From positions 248,001-312,000 of the forward strand of contig CBFHKX010000001.1 of NCBI GenBank assembly GCA_965656535.1: DNA of 64,000 nt. Reading direction: 5' to 3'. Positions within the stretch are counted from its first letter, which is position 1, and each line of letters opens with the position of its first letter. This document shows, one piece after another, positions 1 to 8,601 of this stretch. The position numbers were made by a program, and so were the translations under genes. The notes below the pieces were generated by a model, which had not been told where the DNA came from, did not search any database, and worked only from the letters and a program-made list of their open reading frames with translations. Source of the stretch: Lishizhenia sp965656535 (GTDB lineage Bacteria > Bacteroidota > Bacteroidia > Flavobacteriales_D > Crocinitomicaceae).

Positions 1-45
1 TTTAGTAAACATAATTAATCTTATAGAAAATTAAATTTCTAGCAT

Positions 46-80
46 AAAAAAATGTCCTCATAACTAAATACAAGGACATT
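46..80 (-). terminator. Rho-independent terminator of the desaturase gene
   Basis: On the minus strand an 8-bp stem (AATGTCCT at 73-80 pairing with AGGACATT at 51-58) is followed by a run of seven T. It lies 25 bp past the desaturase stop codon. Confidence 0.75.
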
Positions 81-104
81 CTACTAATTTTTTATGTGTT
101 TTTC

Positions 105-1214
105 TTAGTGTATGTGGAAATTTACATCATCCTTAGTACCCAAAGCTTTTAGCATTGATCCGTGAACTTTAAGCGCTTTAAAAAACGTTTTTTGCGTGTT
201 GTAAGGCAAACTGAATTCTTCTGCTGTTTTCTTCACAATTTTTGAAATATTTGAATAATGTACATGACAAATATTTGGAAATAAGTGATGCTCTACTTGA
301 TGATTTAGACCACCTACGTACCATGTAAACCACTTACTTTTTTGAGCAAAATTAGCTGTATTCACAAGCTGGCTTACCGCCCAATCTGCCTTAATGTTTC
401 CAGACTCGTCTGGTAAAGGATAAGTAGACGATGGAACTACGTGTGCGGGTTGAAAAATTGCTGCTAATGCTACACCTGAAATAAAGTGCATCATTAAAAA
501 ACAAAGGATAGTGCCGTACCATGCCATTGGAGAGAAAATTAACGGCAGTGCCAAAGTAATTGCGTAATAAATAATTTTTGTAATTATCGTAACCGTTAAC
601 ATACGAGAAAAGCTAGTTCCTTGCGTATCTGTAATTCCCATTTTTTTGTAACGGTACAATTGTTTGAAATCTTTGGTTGTACACCAAGATATTGTCATTA
701 ATCCGTATAAAAACCATGCGTAAATATGCTGGTACTTGTGTGCAGCATATCTTTTCTCGTGTGGAGAAAAACGCATTACCTTACCTGGATTAATATCTTC
801 ATCCATTCCTGTTACATTAGTATATGTATGGTGCAAGACGTTGTGTTGCATTCTCCACGTAACATCAGAACCTCCAATAAAGCTGATAATAAAACCGAAA
901 AAACGGTTTACGTTTTTGTGTTTAGAATACGCTCCGTGATTGGCGTCATGCATGATAGACAATCCTATTCCTGTCATACCAAAACCCATTAGTATCCACA
1001 TAGAAACAATTGCCCATGTGCTTGTAAAGTATGTGGTTATTAAAACAAGGGGAACAAAATATAGGGAAATCATGAAAATGGACTTTAAGACCATATTCAG
1101 GTTACCGTATCTATCAATGTTGTTTTCTTTGAAGTACTCTCTTACTCTTTTTTGTAAAGTCTTGTAAAACTCTACATTATGGTTACGATCGAACGTAATT
1201 TTCTTTATAGCCAT
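105..1214 (-). CDS. Membrane fatty acid desaturase (acyl-lipid/acyl-CoA type)
   Basis: Integral-membrane di-iron desaturase that introduces a double bond into acyl chains, probably to adjust membrane fluidity. The 369 residues carry the three histidine boxes of the family: HDANH at 89-93, HNVLHH at 124-129 and HQVEHH at 305-310. The last has the QxxHH form typical of front-end/linoleoyl-CoA-like desaturases. Hydrophobic segments lie at about 43-65, 68-88, 205-230 and 232-252. There is no fused cytochrome b5 domain, so an external electron donor is needed. It is a single gene with its own promoter and terminator, divergent from pgk. The family is clear; the position of the double bond cannot be told from sequence. 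Confidence 0.93.
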   Translation of the reverse strand: MAIKKITFDRNHNVEFYKTLQKRVREYFKENNIDRYGNLNMVLKSIFMISLYFVPLVLITTYFTSTWAIVSMWILMGFGMTGIGLSIMHDANHGAYSKHKNVNRFFGFIISFIGGSDVTWRMQHNVLHHTYTNVTGMDEDINPGKVMRFSPHEKRYAAHKYQHIYAWFLYGLMTISWCTTKDFKQLYRYKKMGITDTQGTSFSRMLTVTIITKIIYYAITLALPLIFSPMAWYGTILCFLMMHFISGVALAAIFQPAHVVPSSTYPLPDESGNIKADWAVSQLVNTANFAQKSKWFTWYVGGLNHQVEHHLFPNICHVHYSNISKIVKKTAEEFSLPYNTQKTFFKALKVHGSMLKALGTKDDVNFHIH

Positions 1215-1253
1215 ATTATAATTTTATCTTAAAGCTGAATAGCTTAGCGTTTA

Positions 1254-1289
1254 CAAAGATAAGACATAAATCAATTAAAATTGCAAAAA
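1254..1289 (-). promoter_or_regulatory. Bacteroidota-type promoter of the desaturase gene
   Basis: On the minus strand a -7 element TATCTTTG (1254-1261) matches TAnnTTTG. A TTTTTG (1284-1289) lies 22 bp upstream, inside the 17-23 bp spacing described for Flavobacteriia. The predicted leader is about 36 nt. Confidence 0.6.
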
Positions 1290-1406
1290 TCAGTTAATGA
1301 TATCTATCAACTTTCTATTGGTAGGGTTTAAAAACCTAGACTTTATTACATAAATACATTAAAAAAAATAGTTGCATACATTCTTATGTTTACGCATTTG
1401 AATATC

Positions 1407-1414
1407 TATTTTTG
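1407..1414 (+). promoter_or_regulatory. -7 promoter element of pgk
   Basis: TATTTTTG matches the TAnnTTTG consensus. It ends 18 nt before the ATG at 1433, giving a leader of about 15 nt, and it excludes the upstream in-frame ATG at 1412, which lies inside the element. No convincing -33 TTG was seen. Confidence 0.5.
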
Positions 1415-1432
1415 TGGTTTAATCAAAAAAAT

Positions 1433-2626
1433 ATGACTTCAATTTCATCTCAAAATTTCGACAATAAAACAGCTTTGGTTCGGGTAGATTTTAATGTGCC
1501 TTTGTCTTCTGACTCAACCGTTATAACCGATGACACAAGAATGAGAGCAGCTTTACCAACTATAAAACATATTTTAAATGATGGTGGAAAAGTGGTATTA
1601 ATGTCGCACCTTGGAAGACCAAAAAATGGTGTGGAAGATAAATTTTCCTTGCATCACTTAGTTAAGCACCTATCTGTATTGTTAGAAAGAGATGTCAAAT
1701 TTGCCGACGATTGCATTGGAGAAAAAACAGAAAAAATTGTAGCTGATTTGAAAAAAGGCGACGTTTGTTTAATAGAAAACTTACGTTTTTATAAAGAAGA
1801 AACTGAAGGAAACCTTGAATTTGCCGAGAAACTTTCAAAACTTGGAGATATTTACGTAAACGATGCTTTTGGTACAGCGCACAGAGCGCATGCGAGTACA
1901 GCAATTGTTGCTCAGTTTTTTGAAGGAAAAAAATGCTTTGGTAAACTCTTACAAGCCGAAATTGAGAGCGTAGAAAAAGTATTGAACAGTACAGAAAAAC
2001 CAGTAACGGCTATTGTTGGAGGTGCTAAAGTAAGTTCAAAAATAACAATTATAGAACGTTTATTGGATAAGGTAGACAACCTAATAATTGGTGGAGGTAT
2101 GGCGTATACCTTTGTAAAAGCTCAGGGCGGTGAAGTAGGTAACTCTTTGATAGAAGATGACTATTTAGAAACAGCAAAAAATATTATTGCTCAAGCCAAA
2201 GCTAAAAACGTACAGCTTTGTATACCAACCGATACGGTTATTGCGGATGAATTTAACAATAACGCCAACACAAAAACGGTAAAAATTGATGAAATACCAG
2301 CAAATTGGATGGGGTTAGATGTTGCAGACGATTCTATTAAACAATTTAGTGACGTGATCACGAACTCTAAAATTATTCTATGGAACGGTCCAATGGGTGT
2401 TTTTGAGATGGAGAACTTCCAAAAAGGAACAGTGGAAGTAGCCAATGCAATTGTAACTGCAACTCAAAAAGGAGCTTTTTCTTTAGTTGGTGGTGGTGAC
2501 TCCGTTGCAGCTGTTAACAAATTTAACTTAGCAGATAAAGTTAGCTATGTTTCTACCGGAGGTGGAGCAATGCTAGAATATTTAGAAGGAAAAGAACTTC
2601 CAGGAATAAAAGCGATGAAAGCGTAA
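1433..2626 (+). CDS. pgk: Phosphoglycerate kinase
   Basis: Cytosolic glycolytic and gluconeogenic enzyme that transfers phosphate between 1,3-bisphosphoglycerate and ADP. The chosen start gives 397 residues, the usual PGK length. The ATG at 1412 would add seven residues and overlaps the promoter. Visible family motifs include VRVDFNVP near the N-terminus, SHLGRP, the GGAKVSSKI segment, GPMGVFE and GGGDSVAA near the C-terminus. An A-rich tract precedes the ATG in place of a Shine-Dalgarno, as usual in this phylum. Monocistronic; it faces the kelch operon across a shared terminator. Confidence 0.98.
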   Translation: MTSISSQNFDNKTALVRVDFNVPLSSDSTVITDDTRMRAALPTIKHILNDGGKVVLMSHLGRPKNGVEDKFSLHHLVKHLSVLLERDVKFADDCIGEKTEKIVADLKKGDVCLIENLRFYKEETEGNLEFAEKLSKLGDIYVNDAFGTAHRAHASTAIVAQFFEGKKCFGKLLQAEIESVEKVLNSTEKPVTAIVGGAKVSSKITIIERLLDKVDNLIIGGGMAYTFVKAQGGEVGNSLIEDDYLETAKNIIAQAKAKNVQLCIPTDTVIADEFNNNANTKTVKIDEIPANWMGLDVADDSIKQFSDVITNSKIILWNGPMGVFEMENFQKGTVEVANAIVTATQKGAFSLVGGGDSVAAVNKFNLADKVSYVSTGGGAMLEYLEGKELPGIKAMKA

Positions 2627-2683
2627 TAAACTAATAGAATATTATATAGGTTTATTCATTTTGCTGAATAACCATAAAAAACT

Positions 2684-2718
2684 AAAAACCTTCGTTATAG
2701 ATTAATGGAGGTTTTTTT
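2684..2718. terminator. Bidirectional terminator between pgk and the DUF4907-like gene
   Basis: AAAAACCT (2684-2691) pairs with AGGTTTTT (2709-2716), with A-run and T-run on either side, so it can serve both convergent genes. It touches the stop codon of the minus-strand gene. Confidence 0.6.
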
Positions 2719-3055
2719 ATAGTGCAATATCCATTTCTATCATCTCTTGCTCTGTAACTGTTGGAGGAAAGTTTCCTTGATTTATTTTATCCAATACCAG
2801 TTTAGCAACCGCTTTTGCATCTTCTTGAGATTGGAAACCTTTATTGCCTTGAATTGCTGGAATATGGGGTTGATTAAGTATTTTCTTTTCACCCTTAAAA
2901 ATGCAATAACCCCAACCTAAATCAGTTGTTTCAAAAGTTTGGAAAGTGTAAAAAACCTTCGTTTCTATTAAGTTTTGCTCTTTTAGTAAAGTTGTTTTGC
3001 TCTCATTCTCACAAGAGATCAGAATAAATAGTGCGAAAAAAAGTACTTGCTTCAT
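2717..3055 (-). CDS. Small lipoprotein, DUF4907-like
   Basis: 112 residues with a signal peptide ending in a lipobox (LISC, Cys about 15), so probably membrane-anchored in the periplasm or on the surface. The core has a GWGYCIFKGEKKILNQPHIP segment followed by an AIQGNKGF motif and a helical stretch ending in PPTVT. I recognise this pattern as DUF4907, a family of unknown function that I recall near galactose-oxidase-like kelch proteins in Bacteroidota. It is the last gene of the kelch operon, 2 bp after the preceding stop codon. The domain name is from memory; the function is unknown. Confidence 0.75.
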   Translation of the reverse strand: MKQVLFFALFILISCENESKTTLLKEQNLIETKVFYTFQTFETTDLGWGYCIFKGEKKILNQPHIPAIQGNKGFQSQEDAKAVAKLVLDKINQGNFPPTVTEQEMIEMDIAL

Positions 3056-3057
3056 AA

Positions 3058-4239
3058 TTATTTTACCAGAAATTTACCAGAAAATGAACCACATTTATAA
3101 ATGTATGCTCCAGCATTAAGTTGACTCAAATCTAACCTTATTTTTGAGAAACCAACCTTTGTTTGGGGTACCTGATCAGTTACCCTAGAACCAGCGAGAG
3201 TATATAAATCTATACTTTCTTCTGAACCTTCTAAGTATATATATTCCATTGCCGGTTGCGGATAAACTTTTAAGCTTTTTTGTTTGATTTCTTCTGCCTT
3301 TAACCCTAAGACAAAATTATAACTGTAAAAGTCATCTAAATACACACCATTGTAACCCGTGCCTAGATAAGCAATACCTTCTAAAACAAAACTTACTGCA
3401 TTTACTCTTTCAGGCCCACCAAAGTCTATTTTTTGTACCCACTCATCAGCATCTAAATTATAAGCAAACATATCTTTCGTATAATTTAAGGTGCTGTCAT
3501 ACCCTGTTCCTACATAAAGGTAAGGATACGCTTTAAAGCCAGTAGCTCCGTAACGTGCTGTTCCTAAAAAATCTGCTTTTTGTTGCCAACTATTTAACTG
3601 CGGATTATAGGCGTACATATCTTTTAAAAAAGTACCGTTATAACCCGTTAATACGTAACCTTGATTTCCCATCTCTAAACCAACGGCTTGCTTTCTAGCT
3701 TCTCCAGGAAAATCAGCAATTTGACTCCAACTATTTGTTATTGGATGATAGGCCCAGAAGTCATTTGTAACTCCATTCACATCTTCTCCGGTTCCTACAT
3801 AACCCAAGGTATCTATACTAAAAGCAACTGCTTGGCGACGAGGTGTACCTCCAAAATTAGCTTTTTGAGTCCACACTTTAGACACATGGTCGTATTCCCA
3901 GAAATCTCCTAAAAATGGAGTTGCCGATTTACCTGTTCCTAGGTAAGCTTTATCTCCTAGGGTAAAAGCAACAGCAGAACTGCGCTCTGCACCCTGGCCA
4001 AACTCTCCTGCTACACTTAATTCATCATCCCAGTCATCTTGATTTGGATTATAAGAAAACATACTTCTTTTATCACCATTTAAATTCAATCCTGTTGCAA
4101 TAAAGCCTTCATCTTCAATTACAAAAGAAACACAAGAACCCTTTGGCGGACCATTTACTGAGTCTTTTTGTATCCAAATATCTTGTGCAAACGTAAAAGT
4201 TGAAAAACAACTTATCCAAACTATTAAACTAAACCTCAT
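3058..4239 (-). CDS. Kelch-repeat T9SS cargo protein A
   Basis: 393 residues. A Sec signal peptide (about 1-18, cleavage after FAQ) is followed by six kelch-type blades, each with a GxGxGxx-like strand (ATGLN, YLGTGK, YVGTGE, YVLTGY, YVGTGY, YLGTGY), predicting a six-bladed propeller. Residues about 318-393 form a T9SS type A sorting domain (VYPQPA start, LSQLNAGAYIYK end), so it should be secreted across the outer membrane and anchored or released. Its ATG overlaps the preceding stop by 4 nt (ATGA), implying translational coupling. It is one of three adjacent paralogues; ligand or enzymatic activity cannot be inferred. Confidence 0.88.
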   Translation of the reverse strand: MRFSLIVWISCFSTFTFAQDIWIQKDSVNGPPKGSCVSFVIEDEGFIATGLNLNGDKRSMFSYNPNQDDWDDELSVAGEFGQGAERSSAVAFTLGDKAYLGTGKSATPFLGDFWEYDHVSKVWTQKANFGGTPRRQAVAFSIDTLGYVGTGEDVNGVTNDFWAYHPITNSWSQIADFPGEARKQAVGLEMGNQGYVLTGYNGTFLKDMYAYNPQLNSWQQKADFLGTARYGATGFKAYPYLYVGTGYDSTLNYTKDMFAYNLDADEWVQKIDFGGPERVNAVSFVLEGIAYLGTGYNGVYLDDFYSYNFVLGLKAEEIKQKSLKVYPQPAMEYIYLEGSEESIDLYTLAGSRVTDQVPQTKVGFSKIRLDLSQLNAGAYIYKCGSFSGKFLVK

Positions 4240-5447
4240 CTGTTTATTTCTATTTTCTGAGTGATAATTGGAATATGATTATCCATCAACTGCGCAACAT
4301 AAATACCGTTTTGAATTGTAGAGGGCAGTATAACTTTTTGATTAAATGAATGTAAACGAGCAACTTCTTTCCCAGATAAAGCGTAAATAATAATTTCATT
4401 AATACCTTCATTTTTAACATTAAAACTTGAACCAATTATTGGGTTTGGATAAATCGTATTTTTATTGAAGGTAAATTCTTCAAGACTAAGCGGAGCTTCT
4501 CCTTTCAAATATCTATAAAAACCACGTTTCTTACCTGTAGCACTCCTACCTATCCCAACAAAAATACTGTCTCCAATAGTAAAGTGACTACAAAATTTTC
4601 TACCACCGCCAGGATAGTCGTTTCTATTTAACCACGTATCAAAACTGGGATTATACTCCCAAACATCGTCTCTATAACCTCCGTCTGTACCAAGGGCAAT
4701 AAATGCTTGGTTTTTTATTGTAAAAGCGATTGCACCTCCTCGTTCGGCCGAAGGAAAATCTGCTAGTTGTTCCCATACATTCGTTCCCAAATTGTATGCA
4801 TAGAGATCTTTGGTGTAAATATCTTCGTTTCCACCCAAACCAACAATTACTTTATTCCCAATTCGGGTGCTTACTAGTTGGTATCTTGGTCCTCCCAAAT
4901 AAGGCGCCCTTAATGCCCAAACATCCTGAGAAGGCTTATACTCCCACAACTGATCGGTGTATGTATCTGGACCCAATTTTCCGCCAATTACGAAGCCTTT
5001 TTCATCAGAACTGAATGCAGCTGCAAAATAAACTCCGTTTCCTGAACCTCCAGGATAATCAGCGATTTGCGACCATGTGTTAAGAAGTGGATCATACTTC
5101 CAAAAATCTTTTAGTATTTGTCCGCCCGGCGCAGAAGAACTGTCTGCTCCTGTACCCACATAGGCAAAATTATCAATCGTAAAACTTACGGCATTTCTTC
5201 TAGGAGCACTTGGTAAGCTTGCTTTTTGTGACCAACTACCTGCAATTGGATCATATTGCCAAAGATCATTGTGTGTTAAATCAGCCGTATCTAATCCAGC
5301 ACAAACGTATCCTTTGTCTAACAATGAAAAGCCAACAGCACGTGTACGTTGCACTGGGAAATCAGCAATACTATCCCACGTATTTGGCACTTGTGCACTC
5401 GCGATGATAGTCATTAAAAGACTGAAAACTAGAGAGAAAAATCGCAT
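4236..5447 (-). CDS. Kelch-repeat T9SS cargo protein B
   Basis: 403 residues. Signal peptide (about 1-18, ending ASAQ), then six kelch-like blades with the strands YVCAGL, YVGTGA, FVIGGK, VIVGLGG, FIALGT and FVGIGR. The C-terminal T9SS type A sorting domain spans about 330-403 (IYPNPI start, NGIYVAQ near the end). It shares architecture with its two neighbours and is clearly paralogous, but blade sequences have diverged. It abuts kelch protein C directly (0-nt gap) and overlaps kelch protein A by 4 nt. Role unknown; extracellular binding is the simplest inference. Confidence 0.88.
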   Translation of the reverse strand: MRFFSLVFSLLMTIIASAQVPNTWDSIADFPVQRTRAVGFSLLDKGYVCAGLDTADLTHNDLWQYDPIAGSWSQKASLPSAPRRNAVSFTIDNFAYVGTGADSSSAPGGQILKDFWKYDPLLNTWSQIADYPGGSGNGVYFAAAFSSDEKGFVIGGKLGPDTYTDQLWEYKPSQDVWALRAPYLGGPRYQLVSTRIGNKVIVGLGGNEDIYTKDLYAYNLGTNVWEQLADFPSAERGGAIAFTIKNQAFIALGTDGGYRDDVWEYNPSFDTWLNRNDYPGGGRKFCSHFTIGDSIFVGIGRSATGKKRGFYRYLKGEAPLSLEEFTFNKNTIYPNPIIGSSFNVKNEGINEIIIYALSGKEVARLHSFNQKVILPSTIQNGIYVAQLMDNHIPIITQKIEINR

Positions 5448-6635
5448 CTATTGAATTTGAATTTTACCCGACTTAGCAGGTTGATTATCAATAATAACTG
5501 TATACAGATAGGTTCCTTGTTCTAATTCACTAACATTGATATTGTCATTACCTTGTAGAGAATTACGGTATACCAAAACGCCAGAAAGCGAATAAATTTC
5601 TAGTACAACTATCTTATTCTCTAATCCAGAAAACCGAAAAGTACCAGTAGTAGGATTAGGATAAGCAAACACCTTTAATTTCAATTCTTCATCTAAACCA
5701 ACTGTACCTGTAAAGCTCCAAAAATCGTTAAAATTTGTACCGTTTGTGCCAATACCGCAATACGCTGTATTTCCAATAACAAAAGAATTCATAAACCTTC
5801 TTTTTGCGCCTGGAAAGTTATCTATTTGTTTCCAAACGTCAGTAGCAGGCTCGTATTCCCAAACATCCCTATAATTTTCTCCATTACCGAAATTATTCCC
5901 TGTTAGAATATAACCTTTTCCATTAATAGAAAAACCTGTTGCGCCTTGCCTTGGGGTTGGACCAACATCTGCGCGTTGTATCCATTGGTCTTGTTCTGGT
6001 TTATATTCCCAAAAATCATTGCCGGCACCAAAGCCTCCGCTACCTGTACCAACATATCCTTTGCCATTAATTGCGAAAGCTACACCTGTAGCTCTATCAT
6101 TTCCTGGAAAAGCAGCAATGGGTGTCCAAGTATCTGTTGGCGGATAATAACTATAATATTGCTCTGAAGTTCCTGTAGAAGAACTTCCTGCACCAACATA
6201 AGCCAATGAATCTATCACAAATGCCAATGCACCCAAACGCATACCTCCCGGAATATCAGAAATTTGAGTCCAGCTATTGGCAACCGGATCAAATTCCCAA
6301 AAATCGTCTGACCAACTATTGGATGGTTTTCTACCTGAACCACAATACGCTTTTTCTCCAACGGTAAATGCAACGGCATGATATCTATCACCTCCACCAA
6401 AATCAGCTTTCTGTGTCCATGTATCCGAAGCAGGATCGTACTCCCAAATATCGGCATAAGCAATATTTACCACAGAATTAATATGGCCTAAGCCCATGTA
6501 TCCTTTATCTTTAATGGAAAAAGCGGTTCCTCTGTGCCTGCCTGTACTTGCGAAATTTGCTTTCTGTTCCCATGCATTTCCACAAACAGAAAAAACAGAA
6601 AAATAAAACAACAACACAACTATTAAATTTTTCAT
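5448..6635 (-). CDS. Kelch-repeat T9SS cargo protein C
   Basis: 395 residues. Signal peptide (about 1-19, cleaved near CGNA), then six kelch-type blades (YMGLGH, YCGSGR, YVGAGS, YVGTGS, YILTGN, YCGIGT), most preceded by a WEYDPxxDxW-like strand. A T9SS type A sorting domain covers about 318-395 (AYPNPTTGTF start, LEQGTYLYTV near the end). Its ATG overlaps the stop of the GEVED gene by 4 nt. It is the first of three tandem paralogues in transcription order. No catalytic copper-radical residues of galactose oxidase could be assigned, so a binding rather than oxidase role is likelier. Confidence 0.88.
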   Translation of the reverse strand: MKNLIVVLLFYFSVFSVCGNAWEQKANFASTGRHRGTAFSIKDKGYMGLGHINSVVNIAYADIWEYDPASDTWTQKADFGGGDRYHAVAFTVGEKAYCGSGRKPSNSWSDDFWEFDPVANSWTQISDIPGGMRLGALAFVIDSLAYVGAGSSSTGTSEQYYSYYPPTDTWTPIAAFPGNDRATGVAFAINGKGYVGTGSGGFGAGNDFWEYKPEQDQWIQRADVGPTPRQGATGFSINGKGYILTGNNFGNGENYRDVWEYEPATDVWKQIDNFPGAKRRFMNSFVIGNTAYCGIGTNGTNFNDFWSFTGTVGLDEELKLKVFAYPNPTTGTFRFSGLENKIVVLEIYSLSGVLVYRNSLQGNDNINVSELEQGTYLYTVIIDNQPAKSGKIQIQ

Positions 6636-7765
6636 TGCTTAACAATTTTAGTGGTGAAAATTTTATCAATCTGAATAACTTTCAGCGAATAAATACCTTT
6701 AGATAAGGTACGGATGTCTATATTTTTCTCTGCTGTACTTCTTACCATTTTCCCATTTAAATCAAACAGTTCTGCCCGATTAAAACTTTCTGTTTGAATA
6801 TGAATTAGTTCTTTAGCTGGATTTGGAAAAACACGAATTGAGGATAGAAAATCATCTTCAATACTCAATGTACTTCCATCTATAGTTAGAATATAATTGC
6901 CGGTTTGCGTATCCCAGCCTTCTACTGCAATTAGTAGCGTATCCAAGCCAGCAGTAGGAAGAATAATTTCTGCATTTGAACCACAATTTGCTCCATCGTC
7001 ATTATAAGCAATAGGATTCATTTGTGAATCAAATACAGTTAAATGCGTATCAAAATTAGAATTACAGAGATCTATGTTTAACTGCTGCACACCTAAATTA
7101 GATACAATAACTTGGTAAAACACATCTGGTGAACTGTAAATACTGGATTGATTGCCATAACAAACACTGTTAGAGTTATTGTCTACATAAGGTAAGCCAG
7201 AAACAAGAATTGGATCTGAAGGTAAATTGCCCAAATATTGAGCACAGCCAGCACCTACTTGTAACTGAACAGTAAAATCTACAACAGAACCCCAAGCATA
7301 AGAACCACAAGGATCTAAAGGTAAAGTACCACCTTCTCTATGCATTACTCTTAATCGAGTTGTACCTTGCGGAAGTAAACTAGGAACCGTAAAATTAAAC
7401 TGCGACATAGGGGTAGGTATTGAACCCGACCATGTTCCGAGTGATTCAGTAACATCAAATTGTTGATCTTGGTTAAAATCTATCCAAGCTTCTCCAGCAC
7501 CGGAATAATTTCCACCGCAGGTGCCAAATTGAACATCTAAGCTATAACTTAAACCTGGTGTTAAATAAACCTCTTGCCCAGTAAGGTCTTCAAGACCTGT
7601 AACAGCCGGACAACCCGTGTACGATAAAGTGCCCAAATCTCCCACTAATTCTAAAGACTCTATGTTAGAATCTATAGCCGAGCTTGGCCCTACATTTGTG
7701 CAATACTGAGCTATACTTATAAAATATGTAACAAAAACAAATGCTAAAATAATTAGATAACGCAT
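6632..7765 (-). CDS. GEVED-domain T9SS cargo protein, first gene of the kelch operon
   Basis: 377 residues from the ATG at 7765; the longer reading would begin with TTG at 7780. A signal peptide (ending ISIAQ) is followed by a GEVED-like domain (about 75-165, with AGEAWIDFNQDQQFD), a jelly-roll resembling a pre-peptidase C-terminal/PPC domain (about 195-300, with FDTHLTVFD and YNDDGANCG), and a type A sorting domain (about 305-377, VFPNPAKELIHIQ). These are typical extracellular adhesive or substrate-contact modules. It heads the five-gene operon and overlaps the first kelch gene by 4 nt, so the five products are probably made together and exported by T9SS or Lol/SLAM-like routes. Confidence 0.87.
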   Translation of the reverse strand: MRYLIILAFVFVTYFISIAQYCTNVGPSSAIDSNIESLELVGDLGTLSYTGCPAVTGLEDLTGQEVYLTPGLSYSLDVQFGTCGGNYSGAGEAWIDFNQDQQFDVTESLGTWSGSIPTPMSQFNFTVPSLLPQGTTRLRVMHREGGTLPLDPCGSYAWGSVVDFTVQLQVGAGCAQYLGNLPSDPILVSGLPYVDNNSNSVCYGNQSSIYSSPDVFYQVIVSNLGVQQLNIDLCNSNFDTHLTVFDSQMNPIAYNDDGANCGSNAEIILPTAGLDTLLIAVEGWDTQTGNYILTIDGSTLSIEDDFLSSIRVFPNPAKELIHIQTESFNRAELFDLNGKMVRSTAEKNIDIRTLSKGIYSLKVIQIDKIFTTKIVKQ

Positions 7766-7879
7766 GTTTAAAATTAACAAATTTTTTGAATATTGTTAAC
7801 ATTGGCTTAATATTGGAATGTTGAAGAAGATTAAACTAAAAAAACTCTCTCTTAAAACACGTATTAATTCTTTACATAT

Positions 7880-7923
7880 ACCTCCTTCTTTGAAGGAGGT
7901 GTCGAGGAACGAGACGGAGGATG
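7880..7923 (+). repeat. REP-like hairpin repeat, unit 1
   Basis: A perfect 9-bp hairpin (ACCTCCTTC 7880-7888, loop TTT, GAAGGAGGT 7892-7900) is followed by a 15-nt spacer and GGAGGATG (7916-7923). Unit 2 (8017-8077) has the same parts in inverted orientation, so the pair resembles a bacterial interspersed mosaic element. The rest of the 369-bp gap 7766-8134 holds only unit 2 and a terminator; a 60-codon reading frame across it is not supported. Confidence 0.75.
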
Positions 7924-8012
7924 CAAACGAAGCAGCAACACGTTCTGTAAAGAAATACCTATATCTAGCAATCAAAATTAAAAAAACAGCTTATCATTAA
8001 AGCCATACACGC

Positions 8013-8077
8013 CTCACATCCTCCGACTTTTATTCGAATAAATTCTCATAAAACCCACCTCCTTCAGGGAAGGAGGT
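8013..8077 (-). repeat. REP-like hairpin repeat, unit 2, with 54-bp direct repeat
   Basis: CATCCTCC (8017-8024), a spacer holding the 14-bp palindrome TTTATTCGAATAAA (8029-8042), then a perfect 9-bp hairpin ACCTCCTTC/GAAGGAGGT (8057-8065 and 8069-8077). Bases 8013-8066 are identical to 13553-13606 in the same orientation. It is the inverted partner of unit 1. Confidence 0.85.
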
Positions 8078-8079
8078 AT

Positions 8080-8114
8080 AAAAAAAATCCCCACTCAAGT
8101 TAATGAATAGGGAT
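8080..8114 (-). terminator. Terminator of the four-gene surface module
   Basis: On the minus strand a 10-bp stem with G-T wobbles (8105-8114 with 8087-8096) and an 8-nt loop is followed by a run of about eight T. It lies 20 bp past the stop codon of the last gene. Confidence 0.7.
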
Positions 8115-8134
8115 AGAGACATAAATAAAGCTAT

Positions 8135-8590
8135 CTACTCCCTTCGTTCTATACTTATTTCTACAACGGCATTGCTGTTTGTCAAATCTTTAGAAATAAA
8201 CTTCATTTCTTCCTTTTTGTGTTGTTCTACATCATACTTACCGCTGATATCAAAGGCAAAGTAATCGAGTGCATCTAAATCTTCTCCGTCACAATTATCG
8301 CAGGTTATGAAGTAATTGAGTACAAAAGTTTCTCCTTTGTCTTGGAATTGCCATTCTAAAACTGCATCTAGCGCGTCTTGCGTCTGCCAAGTGAGTTGTG
8401 GAACTTCTTCGTAGATGTCTGTATCAGAAGTAATTTTCCACTCGCCTTTAGTGGTTTGTGCTACGCCATCTATTTTTACTTCTTGTACCAACCAGATTTC
8501 TCCTTTTTGCAAGCGTTTAGAAAAGCGCTTTTCTTTGTTGCAAGAGAAAAGGAAAGCAACTAATGTGATGATGATTAAAGTATTTCTCAT
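8135..8590 (-). CDS. Small lipoprotein of unknown function
   Basis: 151 residues. Signal peptide with lipobox (LFSC, Cys about 17). The body carries KGEIWLVQEVKIDG near the N-terminus, a CDNCDGEDLDALD segment with an acidic CxxC near the middle, and a beta-rich C-terminus. I recognise no family with confidence; the pattern resembles small lipocalin-like Bacteroidota lipoproteins that start with a strand containing W. It is the last gene of the four-gene module, 11 bp after the 959-residue protein. The acidic CDNCDGED loop could bind metal, but that is speculation. Confidence 0.7.
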   Translation of the reverse strand: MRNTLIIITLVAFLFSCNKEKRFSKRLQKGEIWLVQEVKIDGVAQTTKGEWKITSDTDIYEEVPQLTWQTQDALDAVLEWQFQDKGETFVLNYFITCDNCDGEDLDALDYFAFDISGKYDVEQHKKEEMKFISKDLTNSNAVVEISIERRE

Positions 8591-8601
8591 AATTTGAAAA
8601 T

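Noticed and set aside
7818..8000. 60-codon reading frame between the GEVED gene and the four-gene module
   Set aside because: It runs through REP-like unit 1, whose hairpin and GGAGGATG explain the sequence; it has no promoter element and no recognisable protein.
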